NCBI GenBank assembly: GCA_015179045.1
Contig: WHUZ01000003.1
Location: 1,736,001-1,800,000, forward strand
Reading direction: 5' to 3'
DNA length: 64,000 bases
Source: Kalaharituber pfeilii
Taxonomy: Eukaryota; Ascomycota; Pezizomycetes; Pezizales; Pezizaceae
Positions 10,155-19,299 of the stretch are shown here, piece after piece. The first letter of the stretch is position 1, and every line of letters begins with the position of its first letter. A model generated the notes under the pieces. It was not told where the DNA came from, did not search any database, and saw only the letters and a list, made by a program, of their open reading frames with translations. Both the position numbers and the translations under genes were made by a program.

Positions 10155-11438
10155 ATGGGGTTTTGGAGGACTTTATTCTTTGGAGTAGCCTACACAGCAG
10201 CCGCGGCTTTGATGATAGTCGAAGCGCCGATAATTTGTGCGATTGGCGGAGTGGCTCTGATCGCAACTAGTATTGCTGATATATTTACAAGACCACCCAA
10301 AAAACAGAATCCTAACGTCAGCATGGTGGAGTCTGAGCTCAATAAGGGTGAAATAGTCACAAAGGGCACTGCCGAGATCACTAAGGAGGATCATGAGCAC
10401 GTCAAAAAGGAATTGGGGTTCAAGGACAAGTGCACCCACATTGCCATCGCTGGCAGGTCGGGCACGGGCAAATCGTCATTAATCAACGCCTTCCGAGGAC
10501 TTAAGGGGGACGAAGACTCCGCAGCTCCTACGGATGAAATTGAATGTACCAGCAGCATCGACCGATACCCAGATCCACAATGTCCATGGATTGTGTGGTA
10601 TGATATCCCTGGCGGTGGCACTACTGAGGTCCCTGATGCTGGATATTTTGAAAAACAGGGCTTGTATGTTATGGATTGTATCATTGTCCTCTGGGCAGAT
10701 CGTTTCACTGAACTGGATCTTGAAATCTTGAAAGGTGCTCGCAAATGGAATATCACAGCATTAATTGTCCGTTCCAAGTCCGAACTAACACTTCTCAATA
10801 TGGCGACTCGAGGAGGAAAATTACATGATAAAGACTTGTATGATCGTAACATTCCACAGGCACGAGAGAGTTATATTGCGAAGAGCAGGAAGAGTATTGA
10901 AGATAATTTGGCCAAAGCTCAATTGGAGAGTCGTTTCACTGCTGAGGACTTTTTCCTGGTCAGCGCTCCGAACATACAACAACTGATGATAAAGTCGAAT
11001 AATATCCCCGAGGCAAAGGAGATTGAGAAAGAGGCAAGGGAGATTGAGAAAGAGGCAAAGGAGATTGAGAAAGAGGCAAAGGAGATTGAGAAAGAGGCAA
11101 AGGAGATTGAGAAAGAGGCAAAGGAGATTGAGAAAGAGGCAAAGGAGATTGAGAAAGAGGCAAAGGAGATTGAGAAAGAGGCAAAAGAGATTGAGAAAGA
11201 GGAAAATGAGATTGAGAAAGAGGCAAAGGAGATTGAGAAAGAGGCAAAGGAGATTGAGAAAGAAGCAGCGAGTAGTTTAGGGTATGGAGAGGCACAGGTA
11301 AAGATATGGTGGGAGAAATTGCAAGCAGCATATGAGAGAGCTAGGAAGAAAATACAAACTACTCCAGATTTCATTGATGAGGAGAAGTTGATCACTAGAA
11401 TATTTGGGTCTATCTCAGAAACCCGATATAAGAAATAA
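10155..11438 (+). CDS. IRG-like GTP-binding protein, copy 2, with expanded heptad-repeat region
   Basis: A single-exon 427-residue paralogue of the 5916-6989 gene, with the same start context (ATG GGG TTT TGG). The N-terminal hydrophobic segment is 8 residues shorter and clearly diverged. The G domain is nearly identical: P-loop GRSGTGKSS, WYDIPGGGTTEVP, and at the G4 position RSKSE in place of RSKSD. The main difference is a block of twelve heptads of the AKEIEKE type (nt 11013-11264) where copy 1 has one. The heptads put Ile at a regular spacing among Glu and Lys, giving a long charged helix or coiled coil between the G domain and the conserved C-terminal about 55 residues. If translated it should retain GTP binding unless the G4 change weakens nucleotide choice. 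No intron is needed. Confidence 0.75.
   Translation: MGFWRTLFFGVAYTAAAALMIVEAPIICAIGGVALIATSIADIFTRPPKKQNPNVSMVESELNKGEIVTKGTAEITKEDHEHVKKELGFKDKCTHIAIAGRSGTGKSSLINAFRGLKGDEDSAAPTDEIECTSSIDRYPDPQCPWIVWYDIPGGGTTEVPDAGYFEKQGLYVMDCIIVLWADRFTELDLEILKGARKWNITALIVRSKSELTLLNMATRGGKLHDKDLYDRNIPQARESYIAKSRKSIEDNLAKAQLESRFTAEDFFLVSAPNIQQLMIKSNNIPEAKEIEKEAREIEKEAKEIEKEAKEIEKEAKEIEKEAKEIEKEAKEIEKEAKEIEKEAKEIEKEENEIEKEAKEIEKEAKEIEKEAASSLGYGEAQVKIWWEKLQAAYERARKKIQTTPDFIDEEKLITRIFGSISETRYKK
11013..11264 (+). repeat. 21-bp coding minisatellite, 12 units
   Basis: Twelve in-frame copies of gcaaaggagattgagaaaga plus one base. Most are identical; unit 2 has an Arg codon and unit 10 encodes ENEIEKE. The near identity indicates recent expansion by slippage or unequal exchange. 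Because the unit is a multiple of three and purine-rich, all reading frames on both strands stay open here. Confidence 0.95.
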
Positions 11439-12040
11439 GCCCAGAGGTATGGCTATCCTCCATCAAGTTGTAGTAATTCATTGGCAGATACCTTAATTAA
11501 AAAACCGACCTTCATGCTAACATGCAACTAGTAGGAGAAAAGGCTGGATAACAATCCTTCCACCGCGCATGTCAAGTATGAGCAAAACTTGCTGGGTTGA
11601 AGTTCTAGGGTATTGGAGAATCGTGTTAGATGCTGGTGGGATCGAACTAGTCATTTGAGGGGCAGATGCATGTGGACAAGCGGCAAATATTAGAATATGA
11701 ATTGCTATATTACTTAGATGCTAGTATATTGACGAGGCACTTTATATACACTCCAAGTTGGCCAGGATGAAAATGCAAAGTATTAGGCCGTGATGGTTGG
11801 CTTCGTATCAAAGGGCAACCCAACAAAATCCCACTTTAACTATGTACAAGGGCCGTTTGGCGTGAGTGTTCTGCATCGTTTCACGATTGACTGCATCGCA
11901 CTACGACAGCGCATCGCACCAACCATAACGTCTACCATAGCGGAGCCCAGCCCTGACGACATCCTCACTCCGGACATACTATTGGCAATTGGAATAGAAG
12001 TAGGGGAGTATCTGTTGCCGTTTTACAATAAAGCTCCTAG
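11439..12040. other. 3' flank of GTPase copy 2 running into transposon sequence
   Basis: Matches 6990-7400 up to about 11880. From about 11790 an open frame extends to 12146; its last part probably belongs to the Harbinger pseudogene (next entry). Confidence 0.45.
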
Positions 12041-13086
12041 GCGGAGAAAAACATCGTCGTTGCAAGGAAATACGAAAGTCGATTTTTCAGCACCGGAAGT
12101 CCTTCGCATGCCTCTTCCGACTTTTGAGGCCTTTGCGAGTGGCTAACAACTGAGAATCAGAGATTCCGATATAGTGGAGAAACATTTCATCGCCATTTCC
12201 ATCAGGTTCTCAATGCATTGCTGCATCTTCATGGACAAAGTCCCGCAGTTACCCCATAGCAGATATTGGCCAATCCAGAGTTTTTCCGTATTTTCGCAAC
12301 TGTTTAGGAGCGTTTGTTCCAGATTCCGAAGCATCTCGCTTTCGGAATAGGTTCTACAAGCCAAAATGTCATGGCAGCCTGCACGTTTGACCTCCAGTTT
12401 TGTTACGTGCGGCACATGATGCTCGTGTTCTAAGGGATGCTCTATCTCAAGATTTTAGCATACCGGGATGAGTACCTGGCGGATGCAGGTTTTAGGTTAG
12501 CGAAGGAAGTTTTGATGCTGTACAGGGGTACTCGCTGATTCGGAAAGTGTTGGAACGCTGCATAAAACGTATGCACTATTCGCCTTTTGAAATAGTGCAT
12601 ATTTTTTATGCAGCGTTCCAATACTTTCCGAACCAGCGAGTATTCGATATCCCTTACCAGGACAAGCACAAGCAAATTTGCAACAACCTCAGAATCCACA
12701 AGAGCTATTTAACTTACGGCATGCTATGGCCCGTAATGTGATTGTAGCAGAGTATCAGTGCACTTAAAAGACGATTCAAGATTCTGAAAACTGGTTGTGA
12801 ATATACTTTCCCAGTACAAGTTGACATCGTTATGGCCTGTACTGCACTTCACAACTTCATCAGAAAGCATTGCTCTATTGAGGAATGGGAAGAGCTGGAC
12901 GCAGATTCGCGCAGCAATCAACATGAAAAAGAAGAAGCAAGAGATACAAGAAACCATGAGGAGGGACAGTTTGAAAGAGAAGGACAAGGGGGCAATGTTG
13001 GAATTGAGGGAATAAGAGATCAAATCGCCCAAGAAATGTGGAGAGATTATCTACAAATCAGGACTGCATGTATCGCCAACATCTGA
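12040..13086 (+). pseudogene. Decayed PIF/Harbinger-type transposase (DDE nuclease)
   Basis: Pieces in several plus-strand frames line up with the Harbinger nuclease order: EVLRMPLPTFEAF (about 12095), RFRYSGETFHRHFHQVLNAL (about 12152), a fragment with SQNVMAACTFDLQFCYV (about 12350-12415), YRDEYLADAGF (about 12462), LRHAMARNVIVAEY (about 12715-12755), KRRFKILKTGCEYTFPV, and MACTALHNFIRKH to the C-terminus, stop near 13086. Several stops and frameshifts separate them, and the segment between the first two appears shortened. An inverted repeat (12530-12641) sits inside the coding part. These are family hallmarks (YYLADAGY, CxxLHNFIR). Confidence 0.8.
12530..12641. repeat. Hairpin: 51-bp inverted arms with a 10-bp loop
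   Basis: Arms 12530-12580 and 12591-12641 are near-perfect complements (left includes gttggaacgctgcataaaa, right its complement). The left arm begins inside transposase sequence, so it looks like a local inverted duplication of coding DNA rather than a foreign MITE. Confidence 0.85.
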
Positions 13087-13100
13087 AATCTGACCATGGT

Positions 13101-13150
13101 AATTTTTATTTTATTTTATTTTATTTATTTTATTTTATTTTTTTTTGTGC
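13101..13150. repeat. (ATTTT)n-type microsatellite
   Basis: Repeats of attttattttattt immediately after the Harbinger relic. Confidence 0.75.
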
Positions 13151-13719
13151 ATCTAGATTTCATCTTTATCTGTATGACTTCCTCACTTTTTTTCCCCCCT
13201 CTCACCTGCATCTACATTTTTTGCGGCCCTGGATCTCTCGATTCACCAACAAAAATTCTCTTTCTTGCCTCTCTTTGTCACAACCCACAGCGGGCATAGC
13301 CCGCCTTTGAAGAATCCCGCGTCCAATTAAATGGGAAGGATGGACATTAAAGGATTCTCTAAGACTGGATACATATTTATGGGCTGAAGATATTCGGATC
13401 GAATCCCTATGACATGCTAAATTAACTGTTTCTTGTATGGATAAAATTGTATTGACGTTAAGTACTTAGCATAAGGTAGGTAGCATAACGTTATATATAG
13501 TGGTTAAATATATAGGTTTCGGTCATTGTGCGTGTAGGTGGGGGAGTGGGAGAAGAGGAATATAGCTATGGTGTTTACCCAGTATATAATCCACGTGTAT
13601 AGATACACCAAACACTTGAAGGAGAATAAACTATACAATCTTCAGGTATTTGCAAAACCGTTCTGGATATCAACTACCATGCTACGTAATTCTCTACTTT
13701 TCACAACCATACCGTCAGC

Positions 13720-14208
13720 ATGGCTCGCAGAAAGGAACTCTCAGTATATGTCCAATCCAAGATTATTAGAATGCGCCGAGCTCGCCAGCCCCTCATGTGA
13801 TAACGGCATGAAATAGGAGTATCAATCGCGCTCCACCCCGCATATACTATCAAGCTGTGGAAGCGAACTGGAGAAGTAGTATCTCTACCTAGATCACGCC
13901 GAGCCACGAAGTCTGCTGTGCGGATTGATCAAAGGTTGCATAGGGCTATCCGACAAAGACCGCTCTTTTCACTTATGCAACTCTGCGTTCATGGAATTGC
14001 ATAGGAGGTGAGTAGGCGTACGATTTACCAGAGACTAAAGGCAGCAAGCATCCGAAAATATCGCACGAAAAACAACCCTATATTGCTGCACATACTGCCA
14101 AACTACATTATGAGTACGATAAGAGGTATAGGCACTAGACTGCTAACAACTGATTTGGAATTTCTGAAGAATACAAATTCTCCTTCAAATCTCTCGTATC
14201 GTTCATGA
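13720..14208 (+). pseudogene. Tc1/mariner-like transposase, N-terminal DNA-binding part only
   Basis: From the ATG at 13720 the frame reads MARRKELSVYVQSKIIRMRR and, past two adjacent stops near 13797, continues in the manner of the paired helix-turn-helix of Tc1 transposases (IGVSIALHPAYTIKLWKRTG, then SRRTIYQRLKAASIRKYR near 14010). The catalytic DDE part is absent, so it is a truncated relic. Confidence 0.7.
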
Positions 14209-15083
14209 TCTCATATAAACTCTAACGCAACCAAACGCTTCAATACTCCTACCATGATTAGACTACCCTTGTCTCGAACGTTCTCCACCACCCAAACATT
14301 GTGACGAAGAAGCCATGTAAGTACCTCATCTTCATACGCCTGATTACCCCACATAACTCATCCCTTTGCAATAACCAAATCAACACATCTCAATGCCATG
14401 TCCCTAGCCAATCCAAGCTCCGACACTACTCAAATTAGTATCCGCATTAAACAGATTAAGATGCAACCGTCTACTTCCATCATAAAAACCTCTTTTCCCC
14501 ACATCAGACACCTCGTCAATCCTTCCTTTCAAAAAGGTCTCCCCCATCTTCAACCTGGATATCTCTCCAGCCAACCTCCCAAGCTCGGAGTTATGTCGCC
14601 CGTTCTCCACAACCACTTCGCCATTCAAAACCTACTATTTTCCTGGTTTAGTTTATCTACTTCCGTCTCCAATCGACTACTTTCTGTAGCGTACCTACTA
14701 ACTTCCGTAATCTTCGTATTATTTTCCACATGTTCCCATTTTCGGCCCCGGTATCGGTTATTCCCTCCACTTAACTAATTGACTTTAGAACTCAAACAAC
14801 CACCTTGCGTACTCATGACGGCAACCTCAGCTATCCAACTATCTATGAAAATTTTGGCACAAAATCTCGTTCGTCCCGCCCTGTGCTAATTGCTGACTCG
14901 AGTATTATCTAGTGTGTCTCGTTAGTTGGAGAAATAATAATTAAAAGATTTCTGCACTGGCGCGGGAAGGTGGAAGGGTTCTTATGCTAAGAAACCCATA
15001 CAACTTAGATGTAGCTAGGCTTCCTATTTAGCAAATTAGCAACATTCCAGCAATACCAGGGACAAAAATATTTGCAACGCCTA
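14209..15083. other. Gene-free stretch
   Basis: Pyrimidine-rich plus strand. A 74-residue minus frame (14404-14628) has a coiled-coil-like helix but no recognised family and no support as a gene. Confidence 0.4.
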
Positions 15084-16921
15084 CCAGTACTGGATAGGAT
15101 ACGATCTGCGGATAGGAAGCGGCCGGGATTAGAGTACCCTCCCCCAATTACCAACACAGTCAATATTTCATTGAATAGTAAATACATATATACGATGCTG
15201 TGAGTATGGGCCAAATTGAGTGCGCTGATTCTAAATCTGCAGTCAAAAGAACGAAAAAGCTACATCTAAAGTATCTACAATTTTATACACCTCACTACCT
15301 TGCAGAATACCCCCCTCCAGCATTCACGAGCTCATACTCATCTTACAGCATTCCACCCACTAGTACATTGCTGGCAGTGGTGCCTCCAGTGTTATAGTAT
15401 GATAGGAGATTAGCAGAAGCTCAAGGCTTGCACTATAGCACTGTACGTACCTTCTTATATAGAGCCTAAATCTATTTTTTAGTCCAAATTAGTGACTTCA
15501 AGCACGTCACCTCTGGATTGTGACTTCAGCAACTTCCATTCTGACCTAGCTGGCTGCGAATTGACTTCTATAGATCTAGGAGCTCATGTAGATGCTGCAC
15601 CTTCTCTCCCAAACACCTCACAGCTCTAGTCCTATGAGAGTTTAACTCTAAAAGCTCTACTGCACCACCACTCTACTATCAGCTTCAACCCTCACCTCAC
15701 CCTAACCACAATAGCTCATTGCCTACACTATTGCCCATATCCTTGACTACATCCTTACTTATCATAGCCACAGCTATAGTGTTTGTACTTGACTCATAGT
15801 CCAGCAACAGCTATTTAGCTGTTTTGGCTCGGTTAAGTAGCTACTTCTGTTATTTTTAAGAAGTTAATAAAAAAATACCAGTAACTGCCTGTTAACTCTT
15901 AATAGAAGGATATACTGGTTTCTTGTATCACTGATGAGATATTACTACCTGCTCTTGTACTAGGTTCTACTTCAATCCTAGTAGAGGTGACTCTGGTTAT
16001 AATATAGGTAAGAATCCGACCGATTTCTTTACTATAACTAGTTTTTACTATAGAAAACGCACTTTCTTTACCTGTATACATAAAAAATCTGGCCCATCCC
16101 TTCACTACAGTGAGTTTTTCACTAAAAAGAGGTTTATTATAGCCAGAATTACTTGTATTCAAATTATCATAAGCCTTACTTTATCGAGCTCCTCCTCTAC
16201 TATCTCCCATATGTTCTAGTGATTCTCACATCAGTGTAAGTCTCAAATTCACACATATTACCACTTGACAGCATCCTTCCATGCTCTCCGTGCTAGTTAT
16301 ATAGATGAGAGCTAGAAAAATACTAGAAAGGAGAAGAGGTAGCAGAGCCACCTATATAGCTGAATTCTTGGAGGTAGAGCTGCTAGAGACTCAGATATCT
16401 GAAGAAGTAGTGGCATTTGCATGCACTCTTCTACCCAATATATATGGAGCTTGATTCCAAACCGGTATCTTCAATTCTCCTCCTCTGAAGAGCTAAATAA
16501 GATTGAGATTAATAACTAGAAAAATATATGAACTTTTGGAAATATATATAATAGTACTTACAATGCTATACAATAGATCTTGAGCTTCTACTAATCTTAT
16601 ATTATAATTATAGTCCTCACAACCCCGTTGCCATCAGTAGGCAGGCGAGTAGTGTATTTTAGAATGGGTATAAGCTTATGAGGGCCGGAGGGGGGTATTC
16701 TGCAAGGTAGTGAGGTGTATAAAATTGTAGATGCTGTAGATATAGCTTTTTGGTCCTTTTGACTGCAGATTTAAAATCAGCGTACTCAATTTAGCCCATA
16801 CTCAATGCATCACATATATGTATTTACTATTCTGTGAAATATTGACTGCATTTGGTAGCTGGGGAGGGTACTCTAATCCCGGTCGCTTCCTATCCGCAGA
16901 TCGTATCCTATCCAGTACTGG
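15084..16921. mobile_element. 1.84-kb element with inverted termini of about 235 bp and TA target duplication
   Basis: The ends 15084-15318 and 16688-16921 are inverted copies of one another with scattered differences, beginning CCAGTACTGGATAGGATACG. TA flanks both sides (15082-15083 and 16922-16923). The interior has no transposase frame. Interior bases 15905-16160 resemble 29215-29410 (shared words such as aatctggcccatcccttcac), so another MITE relic is probably nested here. Confidence 0.8.
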
Positions 16922-17039
16922 TAACATGGCAACGCGAAACCCGTACAATTTCATAGGAATTGTGCGCCCCAACAAAAATGTGAAAAATACAAGAGAATAT
17001 GAGAATGTAAGAAAAAAATGAATATACTGCTAAATACAA

Positions 17040-17640
17040 GAAGCTCCAATAGTTAGTGTACCACCCACGATCTTGATGACAGCGCGAACCCTTCTAGGCA
17101 TGCTAGTCACAAGATTCCAGAGATGGATGAGGATTAATTAACTCCCAACAGTGAATGAAACTCGCTACTAGTCTCACGGGAACCAAACACAGTCTCTAGG
17201 TGAGGATAATGGGTGTGATGGTTGACCTTCACCTTGATCCAAGCATATTCAATGGGGTTGAGACCTGGGGAGTATGGTGGCCAGTCAGGAATGCCCTTTT
17301 CTCGAAAACCAATTCATGGTATCCTGAGCCTTATGACCCAGAGCTTTACCCTGCATGAAAAAAAAAAAAAAAAAAAATATTGTCTCGACTGAGAGAAGTA
17401 TTTTCATTAAGTAGTCCAGGGAAAAAAAGGAAGTTCCTTTTCCAGTGTCCGGGATTTAAGTGAAGTAATCTACTTTTCCAGTTTCTGGATTTTCGCTCCA
17501 TAGGCCATAACCCACTATTTCTCATCGCTACTGAAGCATTCCCAGATCATTTCCTTGATATGTGCACCTGTTTTAGTTGGCTCTACACATTCTAGATGGC
17601 CACTTTTCCTCTGGAGTTCTGAAGATCCATTTTCACAAAC
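17040..17640 (-). pseudogene. Decayed Tc1/mariner-like transposase, catalytic part
   Basis: On the minus strand the sequence reads IPDWPPYSPGLNPIEYAWIK (about 17305-17240), the classical Tc1 motif before the third catalytic residue, followed by KVNHHTHYPHLETVFGS. Upstream on that strand (about 17545-17500) are fragments of the MIWECFSSDEK type. A poly-A tract (17358-17379) and stops break the frame. Confidence 0.75.
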
Positions 17641-17749
17641 TGGGTCTGCACTACGTTCTACTTGAACGTTCATCAAGGGAGGTATTACTGTTTCCTAATT
17701 AGGAGAAGCAGTTCACATTCTACAAGTACTCTTTGCTGCACGCTAATGT

Positions 17750-18996
17750 CTAAATAGGCAACCTGGTCACTTCCTATTCCGGGTCCACTGACTGCCGTTC
17801 TCCATCACTCGTTCAACAACGCGACACAGAACAAGAGAGCGACCCCGAGCGAAACCCTTGAATTATCCACGGAAAGGTGGGAATTACTTCAAGGATATGA
17901 GAAAAAGTATTTATGGCTTACAGACAAAATAGACACAAGCACATAACTCGAATACGATAACTGATGAGAACACCGAGCTGCAAAACAAGAAGAAAAGTCC
18001 AACTGGAATGTTTCGTGTTCTAATATGTACCAGGAAGAAGCAGAGAGAAGACTGGGCTATAGCTGCTTGAACTACTACGGAATGCGGAGCCCATGAAGGA
18101 GGTGTTGGAAAGAGTGGAAGTGAGCATAAGATACCAGGGAAAGAGTATATCACAGAATACTCGAGTTCCTCATAGTCAAAGAATATCTTTCATCATCTGA
18201 TTTTCTCAAAAAAATCATTATCAACTCTTTGGTTTACGCCACAATGGCCCGATAATATCGAAGGTCGTGGAGCAGGGCAAACGCAGCAGCATACAGTTGT
18301 TCAGGGAAAAAGAGGTAGTGTCCATTGACTTGAAGACAAGAGGAATGGAGGAGTTTGTGGTCATCGATGTCCTTGACTTACGGGAGAGAAGTTTGTTCTG
18401 GTGTTGGAGGCGATGAGATCTAATTTGCCGAGCGCCATGTTGGTGTATGGATGTTAGGCCTAGCAAAACCTTTTAGCATCTTTTTTGGTCCAGTGGTCAG
18501 TCTTTCAGATTATGAGTCCGGAGATCGCAAGGCGCCCCGTTAGAGTCATTTAGCCCTAGATAATTGATACAAATACAAATCCTCCAAGCTAGAGGACCAA
18601 AAGAGACAGAGATCCTCTGGTGCGGTTTGGGGGGAAGTGTTGGTGTATGGGTGTTAGGCCTAGCATACCTAGCACCAGAGATCTCCTTTCATCCAGTGGT
18701 CAGTCTTTCAACTATGAAACAATGCTATGAGAATATGAGTGCGGTAGGAGAGATTAAGCATTGGCAGAATGTAGGACCTATGCGGTTTTTCTGCTTGGTG
18801 TTGAGGTCTCATAAGCGGGCTATGCTGACTTTTGGAGATTTTGTATCTAGAATAGTTTCGCGGGCAGAAAAAGAGTGAGGGGAGAAGCAGCAGCGGCGGG
18901 GAGGTTAACGAAAGGACCGGAAGAAGCCGCGGCGAGAAAGTAAATATCTAGCTAGAAACAATATAAATTGGCAGAGCCAAATCACTCAATTGCTTC

Positions 18997-19048
<52 letters not shown>

Positions 19049-19060
19049 TTTCTCGCGCTA
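17750..19060. other. Gene-poor stretch with a local direct repeat and poly-T/poly-A
   Basis: Bases 18438-18509 and 18642-18713 are partial direct copies (ttggtgtatg-gttaggcctagca, then ccagtggtcagtctttca). The ccagtggtcag part faintly resembles a tRNA A box, but no B box or cloverleaf follows. 18997-19012 is T16 and 19013-19046 is A34. No supported gene. Confidence 0.5.
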
Positions 19061-19061
19061 A

Positions 19062-19298
19062 AGGATATGCGAGACACAAACGCTCACACAAGGTCTACGA
19101 TGTTATAACGACTGGAGATGTTTGGCAGACGGCGGCAGCACCTTTGAGATGACAGAACAGTTCTTTGCAATGCATCCGCGTATGCGAAATGACAAACAGA
19201 AAGAGAGGTCGGCGAAAGAATTTTTTGCCCTAGTTGGCCTAATCCATCTCGCATTAAGTGAAGGAGGAAGCACTGTACAGAACGACGTGTTCACCTGA
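19062..19298 (+). pseudogene. 78-residue open fragment of unknown origin
   Basis: Open without an early ATG and protein-like in composition: it contains GGSTFEMTEQFFAMHPRMR and SAKEFFALVGLIHLALSEGG, then a stop at 19296-19298. The poly-A just upstream suggests it belongs to a transposon remnant. Family not recognised. Confidence 0.3.
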
Positions 19299-19299
19299 G

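Larger units (their letters stand above)
7518..13495. repeat. Tandem segmental duplication, unit 2 (carries GTPase copy 2)
   Basis: Unit 2 starts with the MLH3 3' scrap (7518-7640) and is colinear with unit 1. Its last recognisable part, 13405-13495, matches 7430-7515 at the end of unit 1 (shared words such as gacatgcta and aggtaggtag). Private insertions are a 422-bp element at 7644-8065, long T runs at 8191-8222 and 8459-8494, sequence at 9230-9720, and a decayed Harbinger transposase at about 12040-13086. The Harbinger stretch is absent from the matching place in unit 1 at about 7400-7430, so it was either gained here or lost there. Confidence 0.7.

Noticed and set aside
10919..11395. Long minus-strand and alternative-frame proteins across the 21-bp repeats
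   Set aside because: The repeat unit is a multiple of three, so every frame stays open; the protein-like G domain is only in the GTPase frame.
18481..18560. Possible tRNA or tRNA-derived SINE (ccagtggtcag resembles an A box)
   Set aside because: No matching B box, no cloverleaf and no acceptor stem could be drawn.
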